This document shows positions 15,412 to 23,330 of a DNA stretch of 51,555 bases, piece by piece. Both the position numbers and the translations under genes were made by a program. This DNA comes from Nocardia xishanensis NBRC 101358 (GTDB lineage Bacteria > Actinomycetota > Actinomycetes > Mycobacteriales > Mycobacteriaceae): positions 1 to 51,555 of the forward strand of contig NZ_BDCF01000058.1 in the NCBI RefSeq assembly GCF_001613365.1, read 5' to 3'. Under the pieces are notes generated by a model. The model worked only from the letters and a program-made list of their open reading frames with translations, searched no databases and had not been told where the DNA came from. Positions within the stretch are counted from its first letter, which is position 1, and the number at the start of each line of letters is the position of its first letter.

Positions 15412-16664
15412 GACGTCACCTGCGCGACATCCACGATGAGCTTGTCGATGCGATCGCACGCCAGATCTCCTGCGGCGCCGGGTTGCTCGTCGACCACCAT
15501 GACATGGCCGAGGTAGGTGTTGTTGTCGGTCGCGATCCGGACCTGGGTGCCCGGCTCGGCCAGGGTGTGCTCGACGATGCTCGGATCGTCGTCCCACTGC
15601 TCGGCGCCCGATATCGCCGTGAGCACACCCGTGCGGTCGGCGACCGCGAACGCGATGGCGGCGCTGCCCGTCCCGGTGGGGCGCGGGGTCAGATCGGGGG
15701 TGCCGCCCGCGGCAACCTCGGCATGAACGGCCGCGAGGTCGATGCCGGTCACCCGGCGTACCAGCTCGGTGATCCGATTGCCCGCGGGGCGGGGATTCAC
15801 CTCGATCAGCCGCGGGCCGTCGCCGGTGAGTTTGACCTCGGTGTGCGCGACGGTGTCGTCGAGGCCGAGTGCCGCAATCGCGGCACGGGCGACCGCGCTG
15901 ACCGCCGCCCGCTCGTCGGCGGTCAGCGCTGCAGGGAACATGTGCCCGGCCTCGATGAACGCAGGCGCTCCGGTCAGGCGCTTGTCGGTCACGCCGACCA
16001 CGGTGGTGTGGCCGCGCACGGTGACCGTCTCGACACTGAATTCCGGTCCGTGCAAACACTCTTCGAGCAGGATCTGCGGCGCCCGTGCCTGTCCGCGCAC
16101 GTTCATCGGGAAACCGGCGATACGCGCGACAGCCGCACGCAGCTGCTCCTCGTCGTCGACGCGGCGGACGTACATGCCGCCGCACAGGTCCACCGGTTTG
16201 ACGACCAGCGGGTATCCGAGTTCCGCTGCCGCGTCGGCCAACTCCTCCCATCCCTCGGCTACGGCAAACGCCGGGCCGGGCACACCGGCGGCCCGGCAAA
16301 GCGCGCGGGTGCGGTGCTTCTGGCAGGCCGCGGCGACGGCCTCCCTGCCGGGCCCGGGCAGACCGAGCTCCGCAGCGATCGCCGCGACCGTGGGCAAGTA
16401 GTAATCACACGAGGACAACACCCCCTCGAACGCCAGCACCTCGTGCAGCTCGCGCACGTACGGCACAAGCGCCACCTCGTCGTTGGTCTCGGCGGTCAGT
16501 ACGTTGACCGCGCCCAGCAGCGGATGAGGGCCCGGCTTGCCGCGCAGGTAATGGCCCAGATCTCGGGTGAGAAAGCTGAACGTATGTCCACCGTCGCGTA
16601 TCCCGGCCGGAAGCAACGTGCTCATCGAGCCGACCCAGCTCTCCACCATCAGCAGATGTCCCAC
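15408..16664 (-). CDS. ATP-grasp carboxylate-amine ligase, first gene of the operon
   Basis: A 418-residue ATP-grasp enzyme. The N-terminal pre-ATP-grasp domain begins VGHLLMVESWVGSMSTLLPA; the ATP-grasp fold carries ELGYPLVVKPVDLCGGMYVR (about residues 147-166) and the magnesium/ATP-binding segment TEVKLTGDGPRLIEVNPRPA (about 269-288). These enzymes make peptide-type bonds by way of an acyl phosphate, as in BacD and L-amino-acid ligases. The GTG at 16664 is preceded by GGAGGG on the minus strand, a strong ribosome site. As first gene it sits directly behind the two Fur-family boxes. It probably couples the PLP enzyme's amino acid to another acid. Confidence 0.87.
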   Translation of the reverse strand: MGHLLMVESWVGSMSTLLPAGIRDGGHTFSFLTRDLGHYLRGKPGPHPLLGAVNVLTAETNDEVALVPYVRELHEVLAFEGVLSSCDYYLPTVAAIAAELGLPGPGREAVAAACQKHRTRALCRAAGVPGPAFAVAEGWEELADAAAELGYPLVVKPVDLCGGMYVRRVDDEEQLRAAVARIAGFPMNVRGQARAPQILLEECLHGPEFSVETVTVRGHTTVVGVTDKRLTGAPAFIEAGHMFPAALTADERAAVSAVARAAIAALGLDDTVAHTEVKLTGDGPRLIEVNPRPAGNRITELVRRVTGIDLAAVHAEVAAGGTPDLTPRPTGTGSAAIAFAVADRTGVLTAISGAEQWDDDPSIVEHTLAEPGTQVRIATDNNTYLGHVMVVDEQPGAAGDLACDRIDKLIVDVAQVTS

Positions 16665-16692
16665 AAACCCTCCAAGCCTCGACCGAGCGGCA

Positions 16693-16711
16693 CATAATGA
16701 TAACCATTCTC
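16693..16711 (-). promoter_or_regulatory. Fur-family (probably Zur) box, operon-proximal
   Basis: CATAATGATAACCATTCTC matches 16 of 19 positions of the classical Fur-family consensus GATAATGATAATCATTATC. It lies about 30 bases upstream of the ATP-grasp start in an AT-rich island that contrasts with the surrounding GC-rich DNA. In these actinobacteria iron control is by IdeR/DtxR with a different operator, and Fur-type boxes of this shape are usually Zur sites, so zinc repression is the favoured reading. Confidence 0.7.
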
Positions 16712-16785
16712 ATTAACATGGCAAGCGCAATCGGTGCTGTCCATCCAAAGATGCTGTTGCCCAATGGGTTTCATCAAAAGTTGTA

Positions 16786-16811
16786 GATAACGATAATCAT
16801 TATCGATAATC
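16786..16811 (+). promoter_or_regulatory. Fur-family (probably Zur) box, near the secreted-protein gene
   Basis: GATAACGATAATCATTATC (16786-16804) matches 18 of 19 positions of the Fur consensus. Its core CGATAAT-C-ATTATCG is a perfect 7-1-7 inverted repeat, and a further GATAATC follows directly, giving four stacked hexamer units. It lies about 50 bases upstream of the divergent secreted-protein ATG at 16859, so one regulator would control both directions together with the box at 16693. Confidence 0.78.
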
Positions 16812-16858
16812 TGTCTGTCGTGCACCTCGCACGACCGAGATCACGATGAGGAACCACC

Positions 16859-17560
16859 ATGCTGATGAGGTCCTTTGCCGCGCCCGCACTGGCGCTGGCC
16901 GCCCTGACCGCCGCCACCGGCACCGCGCACGCCGACCCGGGCGAAGACCAACCCATCTCGTTCACCGCGCACGCCACCGACACGTCCTCGATCATCGAAA
17001 TCGACGCCGGCTCATTGGTGATCGAGGACCGAGCCCTGAAGGTGAAGTCCCGCGACGGCGTCACCGTCGCCGGTGCGCCGCTGACGTTCACGATCGACGA
17101 CTTCGAGTTCCCTATGGCCGCCGAAATCTCCGGTCGCACAGCGACACTGACTCCGAACCTGTCGATGGACCAGGCCGTCTACAAGCCCGTCGCGTTGCCC
17201 TACGAGGACAAGGCGCCCTGGAAGACCGAGTACGACCGCGAACAAGCCGCCTGGTCCCGCATGACCAGCACCATCAGCATGGGCGCCACCATCGGCACCC
17301 TGGTTGGCGGCCTCGGGGGCGCCGCAATCGGCTGCGTGCTCGGCGGCATCGTCGGAGCTACGGTCGCCTCAGCAACCATTGTCGGCATGTTCGGCCCCTT
17401 CATCCCCGCCGCGGCGGTCGGGTGCCTCGGAGGCATAGTCGCTGTCGGCGCGATCGGCACCGTGGCGGGACAACTGCTGGTCACCGCGCCGGTGGCAATC
17501 GGTGCCGCAATCCAATACTTCACCACCATCAACCAACCCGCTCCTGCGCCAGCAAAATGA
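16859..17560 (+). CDS. secreted glycine-zipper protein, Nocardia-type
   Basis: A 233-residue exported protein. The signal peptide MLMRSFAAPALALAALTAAT GTAHA is cleaved after AHA (about residue 25). The mature N-terminal half is a beta-rich domain (IIEIDAGSLVIEDRALKVKS, FTIDDFEFPMAAEISG). The C-terminal half is a long glycine/alanine-rich hydrophobic region (GTLVGGLGGAAIGCVLGGIV, then more GG repeats), resembling glycine zippers that insert in membranes. Such proteins are frequent in Nocardia but have no assigned function that I know. Its promoter carries the near-consensus Fur-family box, so it is likely induced together with the operon opposite, perhaps as a cell-envelope component of metal capture. 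Confidence 0.8.
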   Translation: MLMRSFAAPALALAALTAATGTAHADPGEDQPISFTAHATDTSSIIEIDAGSLVIEDRALKVKSRDGVTVAGAPLTFTIDDFEFPMAAEISGRTATLTPNLSMDQAVYKPVALPYEDKAPWKTEYDREQAAWSRMTSTISMGATIGTLVGGLGGAAIGCVLGGIVGATVASATIVGMFGPFIPAAAVGCLGGIVAVGAIGTVAGQLLVTAPVAIGAAIQYFTTINQPAPAPAK

Positions 17561-17720
17561 TCTGCTGACTCAATAGCGCAGCGCCACAATCCATCAACAA
17601 CCATGACCGCAAGAGCCCAGTCGGCGCAGACGTTCGATCGGCGACTGAGCATCGAGCTGCCCGTCGGCCTGCACCGCGCTGCGCCCTCCTACGGCACCAT
17701 CTAGCGCGGTCAATGCCCTG

Positions 17721-17759
17721 ATGGATGCCTTCGGGGTGCTCCGCCTCGAAGGCATCCAT
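17721..17759. terminator. perfect 13-bp hairpin between secreted-protein gene and permease relic
   Basis: ATGGATGCCTTCG (17721-17733) pairs perfectly with CGAAGGCATCCAT (17747-17759) around a 13-base loop. No T run follows, so it may be a terminator of the upstream gene (160 bases away) or a protein-binding site. The interval 17561-17720 shows no gene. Confidence 0.5.
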
Positions 17760-17832
17760 AGTATTGAGCTGCGCGTTCTGGTTCGAATACGAGACTGCCC
17801 CAATACGTTACGTGGCTGGGGATAACGGCGTA

Positions 17833-18640
17833 ATGGCAGACGGACTTCGGTGCGGAACCGAGTTGGTACGTCCAGCTCCTGATAACAAGGGAATCGAATT
17901 CGGTCCATTATCACAGGGTTGGTCGACGGGCCGATTCGGCGGCTTCTTCGCGGGTGTCTTCGTCCAGGTGGTGCCATTCCTTGCGCTCGGGGTACTGGTC
18001 AGCGGCGGCATCGCGGCCCTCGTCTCGCCCGCTGTGCTACGAAAAAGTCTGCCGCGCAATGAATCAGCGGCGGTGGGCGTCGCGGTGCCGGCGGGGATGG
18101 CGCTGCCGGGGTGTGAGTGCGGTGTCGTGCCGGTGGCACGTCGGCTGACCGACCAGGGTGCGCCGGATTCGGTCGCGCTGGCCTTCATGCTCTCGGCGCC
18201 CGCCATCCACCCGGTGGTGTTGATCGCGACGGCGGTCGCCTTCCTGGGCGAACCCGGGATGGTGGCGGCACGGTTCACCGGTTCCCTGGCCACCGCAGTG
18301 GTGATGGGTCTGATCTGGTCGAAGATCGGGCGTCCGGCGTGGGCGCTACCGCGCGGCCGCGGACCCAATTATTGCGTGACGGGTCGAACGCGCTGGGAGG
18401 TCTTCACTGAAGCCGCCCGACACGATTGTTGCAGGCCAGCGCGTTTCTCGTGCTCGGCGCTGCGGCCGCCGCCGCATTGCACGTGCTGGTGCCGCCCGCC
18501 TGGTACGAACAGTTGGCCGGGCAGATGGTGATCGCGATCCTGGTGGTGGCGGTGCTGGCCATCGTGCTGGCGCTGTGCTCTGAGGCCGACGCCTTCGTCG
18601 CGGCGAGCATGTCGACGTTGCCGTTGCTGCCGCGGCTTTG
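17833..18640 (+). pseudogene. YraQ/DUF318-family permease, frameshifted
   Basis: From the ATG at 17833 the frame encodes VFVQVVPFLALGVLVSGGIA, the family motif GMALPGCECGVVPVARRL (PxCxCG) and LSAPAIHPVVLIATAVAFLG. At about 18425 the frame breaks, and the next membrane half continues one frame over: LLQASAFLVLGAAAAAALHV, then VLALCSEADAFVAASM, another family hallmark. Beyond about 18640 the sequence no longer matches, so the last helix or two are also lost. Relatives (Bacillus YcgR and actinobacterial permeases next to TIGR03943 proteins) are often Zur-controlled, which is notable 1 kb from the Fur-type boxes, but this copy cannot be functional. From 18640 to 19050 I recognise nothing. Confidence 0.75.
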
Positions 18641-19069
18641 GCCATCCTTGGGGCGAACATTACCGCGCAATCGGTGTGTCGGCGACGTTCGTGTCCTGGA
18701 CCAGCGGTGTTTGGCGCGGACGGTCGCATTGCTCGGTGTAGTTCCCATGTTCGATGTGCCCTACAGGGCGCACAGGAGGACCGCATCTGACCTGGGGTTT
18801 CTCGATATGGTCATTTTGGGGACTATCCGGAAACCCAGTTGACCTGCGGAAACGCTGTCGCAGGTTTGTGCCCTCGGCGGGGCGCTATAAGGATGGGACC
18901 GGGTCTGACCGGTGGTTTTCCTGGGAACCGCTGATAATCGAAGAAACGTTCGCGCGCTTGGGATGAGGGATCGTTCTGGGTCGGTCGGGTTGCTCAGTCG
19001 CTCAGCAGTACCACCGCAGGCTTCTCGAGAGACTCCCTCGAGGCCGGCCGATGCGTTACGCACCGGCCA

Positions 19070-19235
19070 CACTTTGGGCGCACGAGCTATTCGAAGCCTG
19101 CTGGGTATTCGCCAGGACGTCGGTCTTCTCAGCGAGCAGTACGACACCGCCACCGGTGGCTATCTGGGCAACCAACCTGAGGCGTTCAGCATGCTCGAAC
19201 TGGTCGACAGCCCGCCCGGCTCAGCGAAGCGTCGG
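19070..19235 (+). pseudogene. GH15 glucoamylase/trehalase C-terminal remnant
   Basis: HELFEA in one frame (to 19098) and, one frame over, LLGIRQDVGLLSEQYDTATG then GYLGNQPEAFSMLELVDS reproduce the C-terminal part of the (alpha/alpha)6 barrel of GH15 enzymes, where family members read xVGLLxExYDPxxxxxLGNFPQAFSHIGL. The conserved catalytic glutamate position (SEQ/SEE region) is part of the fragment. All upstream domain sequence is missing, so it is a relic of an enzyme that hydrolyses alpha-glucans or trehalose. Confidence 0.6.
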
Positions 19236-19265
19236 TCGAAACCGCAGCGCCTGTGGTCAGGCCGC

Positions 19266-19727
19266 CTATCCGCCGAATCCCACCAGGGCGGAGGCGAGGT
19301 CCGGGACCGCGAGCACCTCCAGTGCTTGCTGACGGACATCGGGGCAACTCTGCGTGGTGACTGTGTCGACGACGGTCTTGTCCTTGACGACGTCGTCGGT
19401 CAGCTCGTTGCGGGCCGCCCAGTTCTGCACGGTTCCATTGAAGCTGGTCTTGGCAACCGTCGAACCTTGGCCGCGCCAGTTGTCGAGTTCGGTCTGGATC
19501 ATGTCGCACAACTGCTGACTGGCTTCGGAGCTGATCTCGGCGCCCGCCGTCGGCGAGGTCGCCGGGGAGGTAGTCGGCTGTGTCGTAGTGACGGGCAGTG
19601 TGGTCATGGTCATGGTTTCCTGCGCGGTGTCGTTGCCGTTGTCATCGCAGCCGGTGAGCACGATGCCCGCGACCACTGTCCCGGCGATGAGAACGGAGCG
19701 GGTAATTCGACCCCGGTCGGTGATCAT
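19266..19727 (-). CDS. small lipoprotein of unknown function
   Basis: A 153-residue lipoprotein from the ATG at 19727, with GGAG eight bases upstream (ribosome site). The signal peptide RSVLIAGTVVAGIVLTGC ends in a lipobox with Cys27. A Thr/Pro/Ser-rich linker (about residues 35-62) leads to a small domain with two cysteines (QQLCDMIQTELDNW, TVTTQSCPDV) that may pair. The region LDNWRGQGSTVAKTSFNGT resembles small surface lipoproteins seen in Nocardia and Rhodococcus; no function is known to me. It is the only intact gene between 17.8 and 21.1 kb, flanked by relics. Confidence 0.8.
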   Translation of the reverse strand: MITDRGRITRSVLIAGTVVAGIVLTGCDDNGNDTAQETMTMTTLPVTTTQPTTSPATSPTAGAEISSEASQQLCDMIQTELDNWRGQGSTVAKTSFNGTVQNWAARNELTDDVVKDKTVVDTVTTQSCPDVRQQALEVLAVPDLASALVGFGG

Positions 19728-20049
19728 GTCATCTCCTTCTGGTCGAGGCGCAGGTCTCCCGTTCGGAAGCCCAGGTGAACGCCGTTCATCACGGTCAAGC
19801 GTGGTTGATCTCTGACAACTTGGAATCGCTCTGACACGACTTCGCCGATGCGTATACCGGCCTGGGACTCGGCGCGCTCGCGACATGGGGTTCGAAGCCG
19901 AGCCGTTTCGACCGGATGCGGTGCCATTGATCGAAATTGTGCCGGGCAAACGGGCAGCTCGTGGCACATTCCAAAGATTTCTCGCGCTGCAGCGTCGCCG
20001 CGGCGACGGCACCAGACATCATCGAAATGAAGATCCCGCCGCCACGGTG

Positions 20050-20290
20050 TTATGGGCGGTGCTGGTAAACGTCCGGTATGCCGTCGTGGTCGTCGTCCCG
20101 GGTGTCCTTTTCGGCAATGCGCCGGTAGGTCCGATTGCGTAGCCGCACCACCATCGACGCCAGAACGACGGAGGCGAGAGTACCGATCCAGGCCCCGATG
20201 CGGACATGATCTTCCCGCAATGGGTTCCCGGCGAAAGGTGAGCTCCCCGATGAGCAGCGACACTATGAATCCGATCCCCCAGCAGCGCGA
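20050..20290 (-). pseudogene. nhaA: NhaA Na+/H+ antiporter C-terminal remnant
   Basis: On the minus strand GVALLG is followed, one frame over, by GIGFIVSLLIGELTF, the NhaA helix that normally reads GIGFTVSLLIGELAF. After another frame change comes RIGTLASVVLASMVVRLRNR and TYRRIAEKD, ending DDDHDGIPDVYQHRP and the stop at 20050-20052. That tail, with its D-x-D-x-D-G-x-P-D signature, is characteristic of actinobacterial NhaA. Only the last two helices remain, with at least two frameshifts. NhaA exchanges sodium for protons across the membrane. Confidence 0.7.
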
Positions 20291-20640
20291 CTCCAGGCGC
20301 TCGGCATTCTGTCCCGCGTGCGACCTTCTCGGGCTGGGTGTGAAGGCGGGATGGCGGTTTCTGGAGGCCGGAGTCGGCGGTGGATCCTTTGCGCGATGGC
20401 TGTGCAGTGCCGCATTGCCCGGCGGTCGAGTGCTCGCGGTCGATGCCGACCCGCGCCACCTCGCCGACCTACCTGGCCTCGGCGGCGAAGTCGCCCAGCT
20501 CGACCTCGTCGCCAACGACATCCCTGAACGCGCATCGATTTCGTCCACACCCGAGTCGTCATGCTGCACATCGCCGACAGGGACATCGTTCTGGAGCGAT
20601 TGGCCCGAGCGCTGACGCCGGGCGGCGTTCTCGCGGGGTG
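20290..20640 (+). pseudogene. class I methyltransferase remnant
   Basis: The plus strand encodes LGVKAGWRFLEAGVGGGSFA, the methyltransferase glycine motif, then LPGGRVLAVDADPRHLADLP and VAQLDLVANDIPE. About 20530 the frame shifts and the reading continues IDFVHTRVVMLHIADRDIVL and ERLARALTPGGVLAG up to a TGA at 20638. Both halves fit an UbiE/type-11 methyltransferase, so this is one gene broken by a single frameshift and lacking its 3' end; a further piece (VIKDLVSIDE) is visible after the stop. It lies back to back with the NhaA relic. From 20700 to 21120 I see no gene. Confidence 0.68.
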
Positions 20641-21120
20641 ATCAAGGATCTGGTTTCGATCGACGAGCGTCCGACCGAGGTCGAAAACCGCACCACCGCA
20701 GCGTGCGCACGAGCGGGTCGGGATCCGCCGCACAGCCGCAGCGACACGACCGGGACCAGAGCTGGCGACCGGGCACCGGAGTCTCGATTCTCGCGATCCG
20801 GCAACTGGCTGCCGCCGCGAGCGCATGCGTGCATACCGATCGGGTGATCCTGGCGGATGCCAGAGATCCGCGTTGGGGAGTAGTCGATGTCGATGGCGCC
20901 GCATCCTTCGACCAGGCACGGGCTGGTCGGTGAGGCGCACACCGGCAGGCCAAAACGCTGCACTCCGGGCTACTGTGTTTCGCAACGGGAGGTGATCCCA
21001 GAGGCTTGGCGAACCCCGGACTGGTGAGTACAAATCAGTCTGTCGTCACCGAAATGACGCGGGAGCCCAAGCGTGACAAGCAGACAACTACGCGGGAGTT
21101 GTTCATCTTCGTAATGGCTC

Positions 21121-22032
21121 CTACGTAACCCGCGATGCGGCTGAGTCGCGAGGTATCAGGCCGTCTTGGGTCGCCACGAGGGTCCGGAGCATCGCGACCG
21201 CGGTCCGTACCCGGGCGAGCCGGTGCAGGTCCCGCGGCACGACCAGCCAATATTTCCGTGTGACGGTGACCTCCTCGGCGAGAACGCGCTCGAGCCGCGG
21301 ATCGGAATCGCCGAGATAGCGGGGCAGAACGGCGACACCGAGGCCACCGGCGACGGCGGTCCACTGGCCGGTGATGTTGTTGGTCTGAATGCTCACCCGA
21401 AGCCCCGGAAGAATGTCATCGAGGATCCGGAGGGCGGGAATGTCGAGCAACGCGTCGACATAGCCGATCAGTCGATGGTCGCGCAGGTCGAGCACGCGAG
21501 TAATGCGTGGATGCGCGGCAAGGTAGCCGCGCGTCGCGAACAGTCCCAACTTGTAGTCCGCGAGTTCGCTGACTTCCACGGACCTCGGCGACGGCGGCTC
21601 GAGGGTGACCGCGATATCGAACTCCCGGGTCGCGACGACGTCCTGCCTTGTCGCGGTGACGATTTGAATATCGAGGTCGGGATGCTTTGCGCACAACTCG
21701 GCCAAATTCGGTGCGAGGAGAAATGCGCCGAAACCATCGGGAGTGGCGATCCGGACCGTGCCCGACAGCCGGCCGCCCGTCGCGATGCTGTCCATCGCGG
21801 CCAGCAGGGTCGACTCGACCGCCTCGGCGTGGGCCAGCAGGCGGTGTCCCGCGTCGGTGAGCACCCATCCGCTGGGTGCCCGATCGAACAGCCGGACTCC
21901 GAGTGAGCGCTCGAGCGCGGCGATTCGGCGACTCACGGTCGTGTGATTGACACCCAGCCGCTGCCCGGCGGCAACGAGCCGGCGAGTTCGGGCAACCTCG
22001 AGGAAGTACCGGAGAGCATCCGCATCGATCAC
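21121..22032 (-). CDS. LysR-family transcriptional regulator
   Basis: A 303-residue LysR regulator. The winged HTH occupies residues 1-60 (ALRYFLEVARTRRLVAAGQR, then VNHTTVSRRIAALERSLGVR), followed by the linker helix and a periplasmic-binding-like effector domain (GTVRIATPDGFGAFLLAPNL). It is divergently transcribed from the alcohol dehydrogenase gene with about 110 bases between, the standard LysR arrangement, so it probably controls the dehydrogenase-azoreductase pair in response to a substrate. The length is normal and there is no lesion. Confidence 0.92.
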   Translation of the reverse strand: MIDADALRYFLEVARTRRLVAAGQRLGVNHTTVSRRIAALERSLGVRLFDRAPSGWVLTDAGHRLLAHAEAVESTLLAAMDSIATGGRLSGTVRIATPDGFGAFLLAPNLAELCAKHPDLDIQIVTATRQDVVATREFDIAVTLEPPSPRSVEVSELADYKLGLFATRGYLAAHPRITRVLDLRDHRLIGYVDALLDIPALRILDDILPGLRVSIQTNNITGQWTAVAGGLGVAVLPRYLGDSDPRLERVLAEEVTVTRKYWLVVPRDLHRLARVRTAVAMLRTLVATQDGLIPRDSAASRVT

Positions 22033-22142
22033 CGTCGAATGTTAAACGGGCTGTGCGAAGGCGCACAGCGCTGTGCCGATTTGGCGATTGCGATCTGCGA
22101 CATGTCGCAGGAGACTCGACCGCAGCAGGAAGGAATTCGACA

Positions 22143-23303
22143 GTGATCGCACACCTCGCACTGCCGCGCATCCTGCGCATCGGCGGCGGCGCGGTCCGTG
22201 AGATCGGCGATGTGATCGCAAGTCTCGGGCTGACCCGCCCGCTCGTGGTCACCGATTCGTTCGTCGTCGGCACCGGAGCGGCGGAGCGAATGATCAAGGA
22301 CCTCACGGCCGCTGGACTGTTACCGAGTCTGTTCGCGGAGACGGTCGCCGATCCCACCACCGATTCGCTTGCCACCGGCCTGCTCGCCATCCGCGAGCAC
22401 GGCTCCGATTCGGTCATCGGATTCGGTGGCGGCAGTCCGATGGACACCGCCAAGGCGCTGGGTCTGCTCGGCCGGCAGGGCGGGCCGATGTCGGGCTACA
22501 AAGCTCCGCGCGCCAATGCCGGTCCCGCGCTCCCGGTCATCGCGGTCCCGACGACGGCTGGAAGCGGCCCGGAGGCAACGCTGTTCACGTTGATCAGCGA
22601 CAGCGCCGGTGGCGAGAAGATGCTGTGCATCGGACCCGCGTTCCTGCCGGTCGCCGCGGTGATCGACTACGAGTTGACGGTCTCGATGCCGCCGCGCCTG
22701 ACGGCCGACACCGGCGTGGACGCGCTCACCCACGCCATCGAGGCATACGTCAGCACGAAGGCGAACCCCTTCTCCGACAGCCTCGCTCTCGTCGCCATCG
22801 GCACCATCGGCCGCGTGCTGCGCCGCGCCTACGCCGATAGCGACGATCTCGAGGCCCGCGAGCAGATGATGCTCGCCGCCACCACCGCGGGGATGGCGTT
22901 CTCGAATTCGAGTGTCGCTCTCGTACACGGAATGAGCAGGCCGATCGGCGCGCATTTTGCTGTCGCACACGGTCTTTCGAACACCCTGTTGCTGCCGGAC
23001 GTCACGGCGTCCTCGGTCCGCGCGGCAGCGGCCCGCTACGCCGACTGCGCCCGCGCGCTCGGGGTGGCCACCGGCCTGGACGACAATGCCACCGCAGCAG
23101 GCAATCTCGTCTCGGCGCTGGCCGAGCTGTGCCGAGACCTGCGAGTGCCCAGGCCCGCGGCCTACGGAATCGACAGAGACCGGTGGCACGAACTGATCCC
23201 GGTCATGGCCGAACAGGCGCTGGCATCGGGGTTCACCCCCAACAACCCACGCGTCCCGGCCGATGCCGAGATTCGCGACCTCTACGAGCAGATCTACAGC
23301 TGA
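22143..23303 (+). CDS. iron-type (group III) alcohol dehydrogenase
   Basis: A 386-residue enzyme from the GTG at 22143, with AGGAAGG ten bases upstream. NAD-binding motif GFGGGSPMDTAKALGLL (about residues 97-113), PTTAGSGPEATLFTLI, and the metal ligands in DALTHAIEAYVS and VHGMSRPIGAHFAVAHG identify the Fe-ADH family. Members oxidise or reduce alcohols, lactaldehyde, or maleylacetate; the substrate is not evident. The divergent LysR gene probably regulates it, and the azoreductase 27 bases downstream is likely co-transcribed. Confidence 0.9.
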   Translation: MIAHLALPRILRIGGGAVREIGDVIASLGLTRPLVVTDSFVVGTGAAERMIKDLTAAGLLPSLFAETVADPTTDSLATGLLAIREHGSDSVIGFGGGSPMDTAKALGLLGRQGGPMSGYKAPRANAGPALPVIAVPTTAGSGPEATLFTLISDSAGGEKMLCIGPAFLPVAAVIDYELTVSMPPRLTADTGVDALTHAIEAYVSTKANPFSDSLALVAIGTIGRVLRRAYADSDDLEAREQMMLAATTAGMAFSNSSVALVHGMSRPIGAHFAVAHGLSNTLLLPDVTASSVRAAAARYADCARALGVATGLDDNATAAGNLVSALAELCRDLRVPRPAAYGIDRDRWHELIPVMAEQALASGFTPNNPRVPADAEIRDLYEQIYS

Positions 23304-23330
23304 ACCCCACCCACACCTTCGAGGATTGTC

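Noticed and set aside
16786..16811. IdeR/DtxR iron box
   Set aside because: The sequence has the GATAAT hexamer structure of Fur-family sites, not the TTAGGTTAGSCTAACCTAA type of IdeR.
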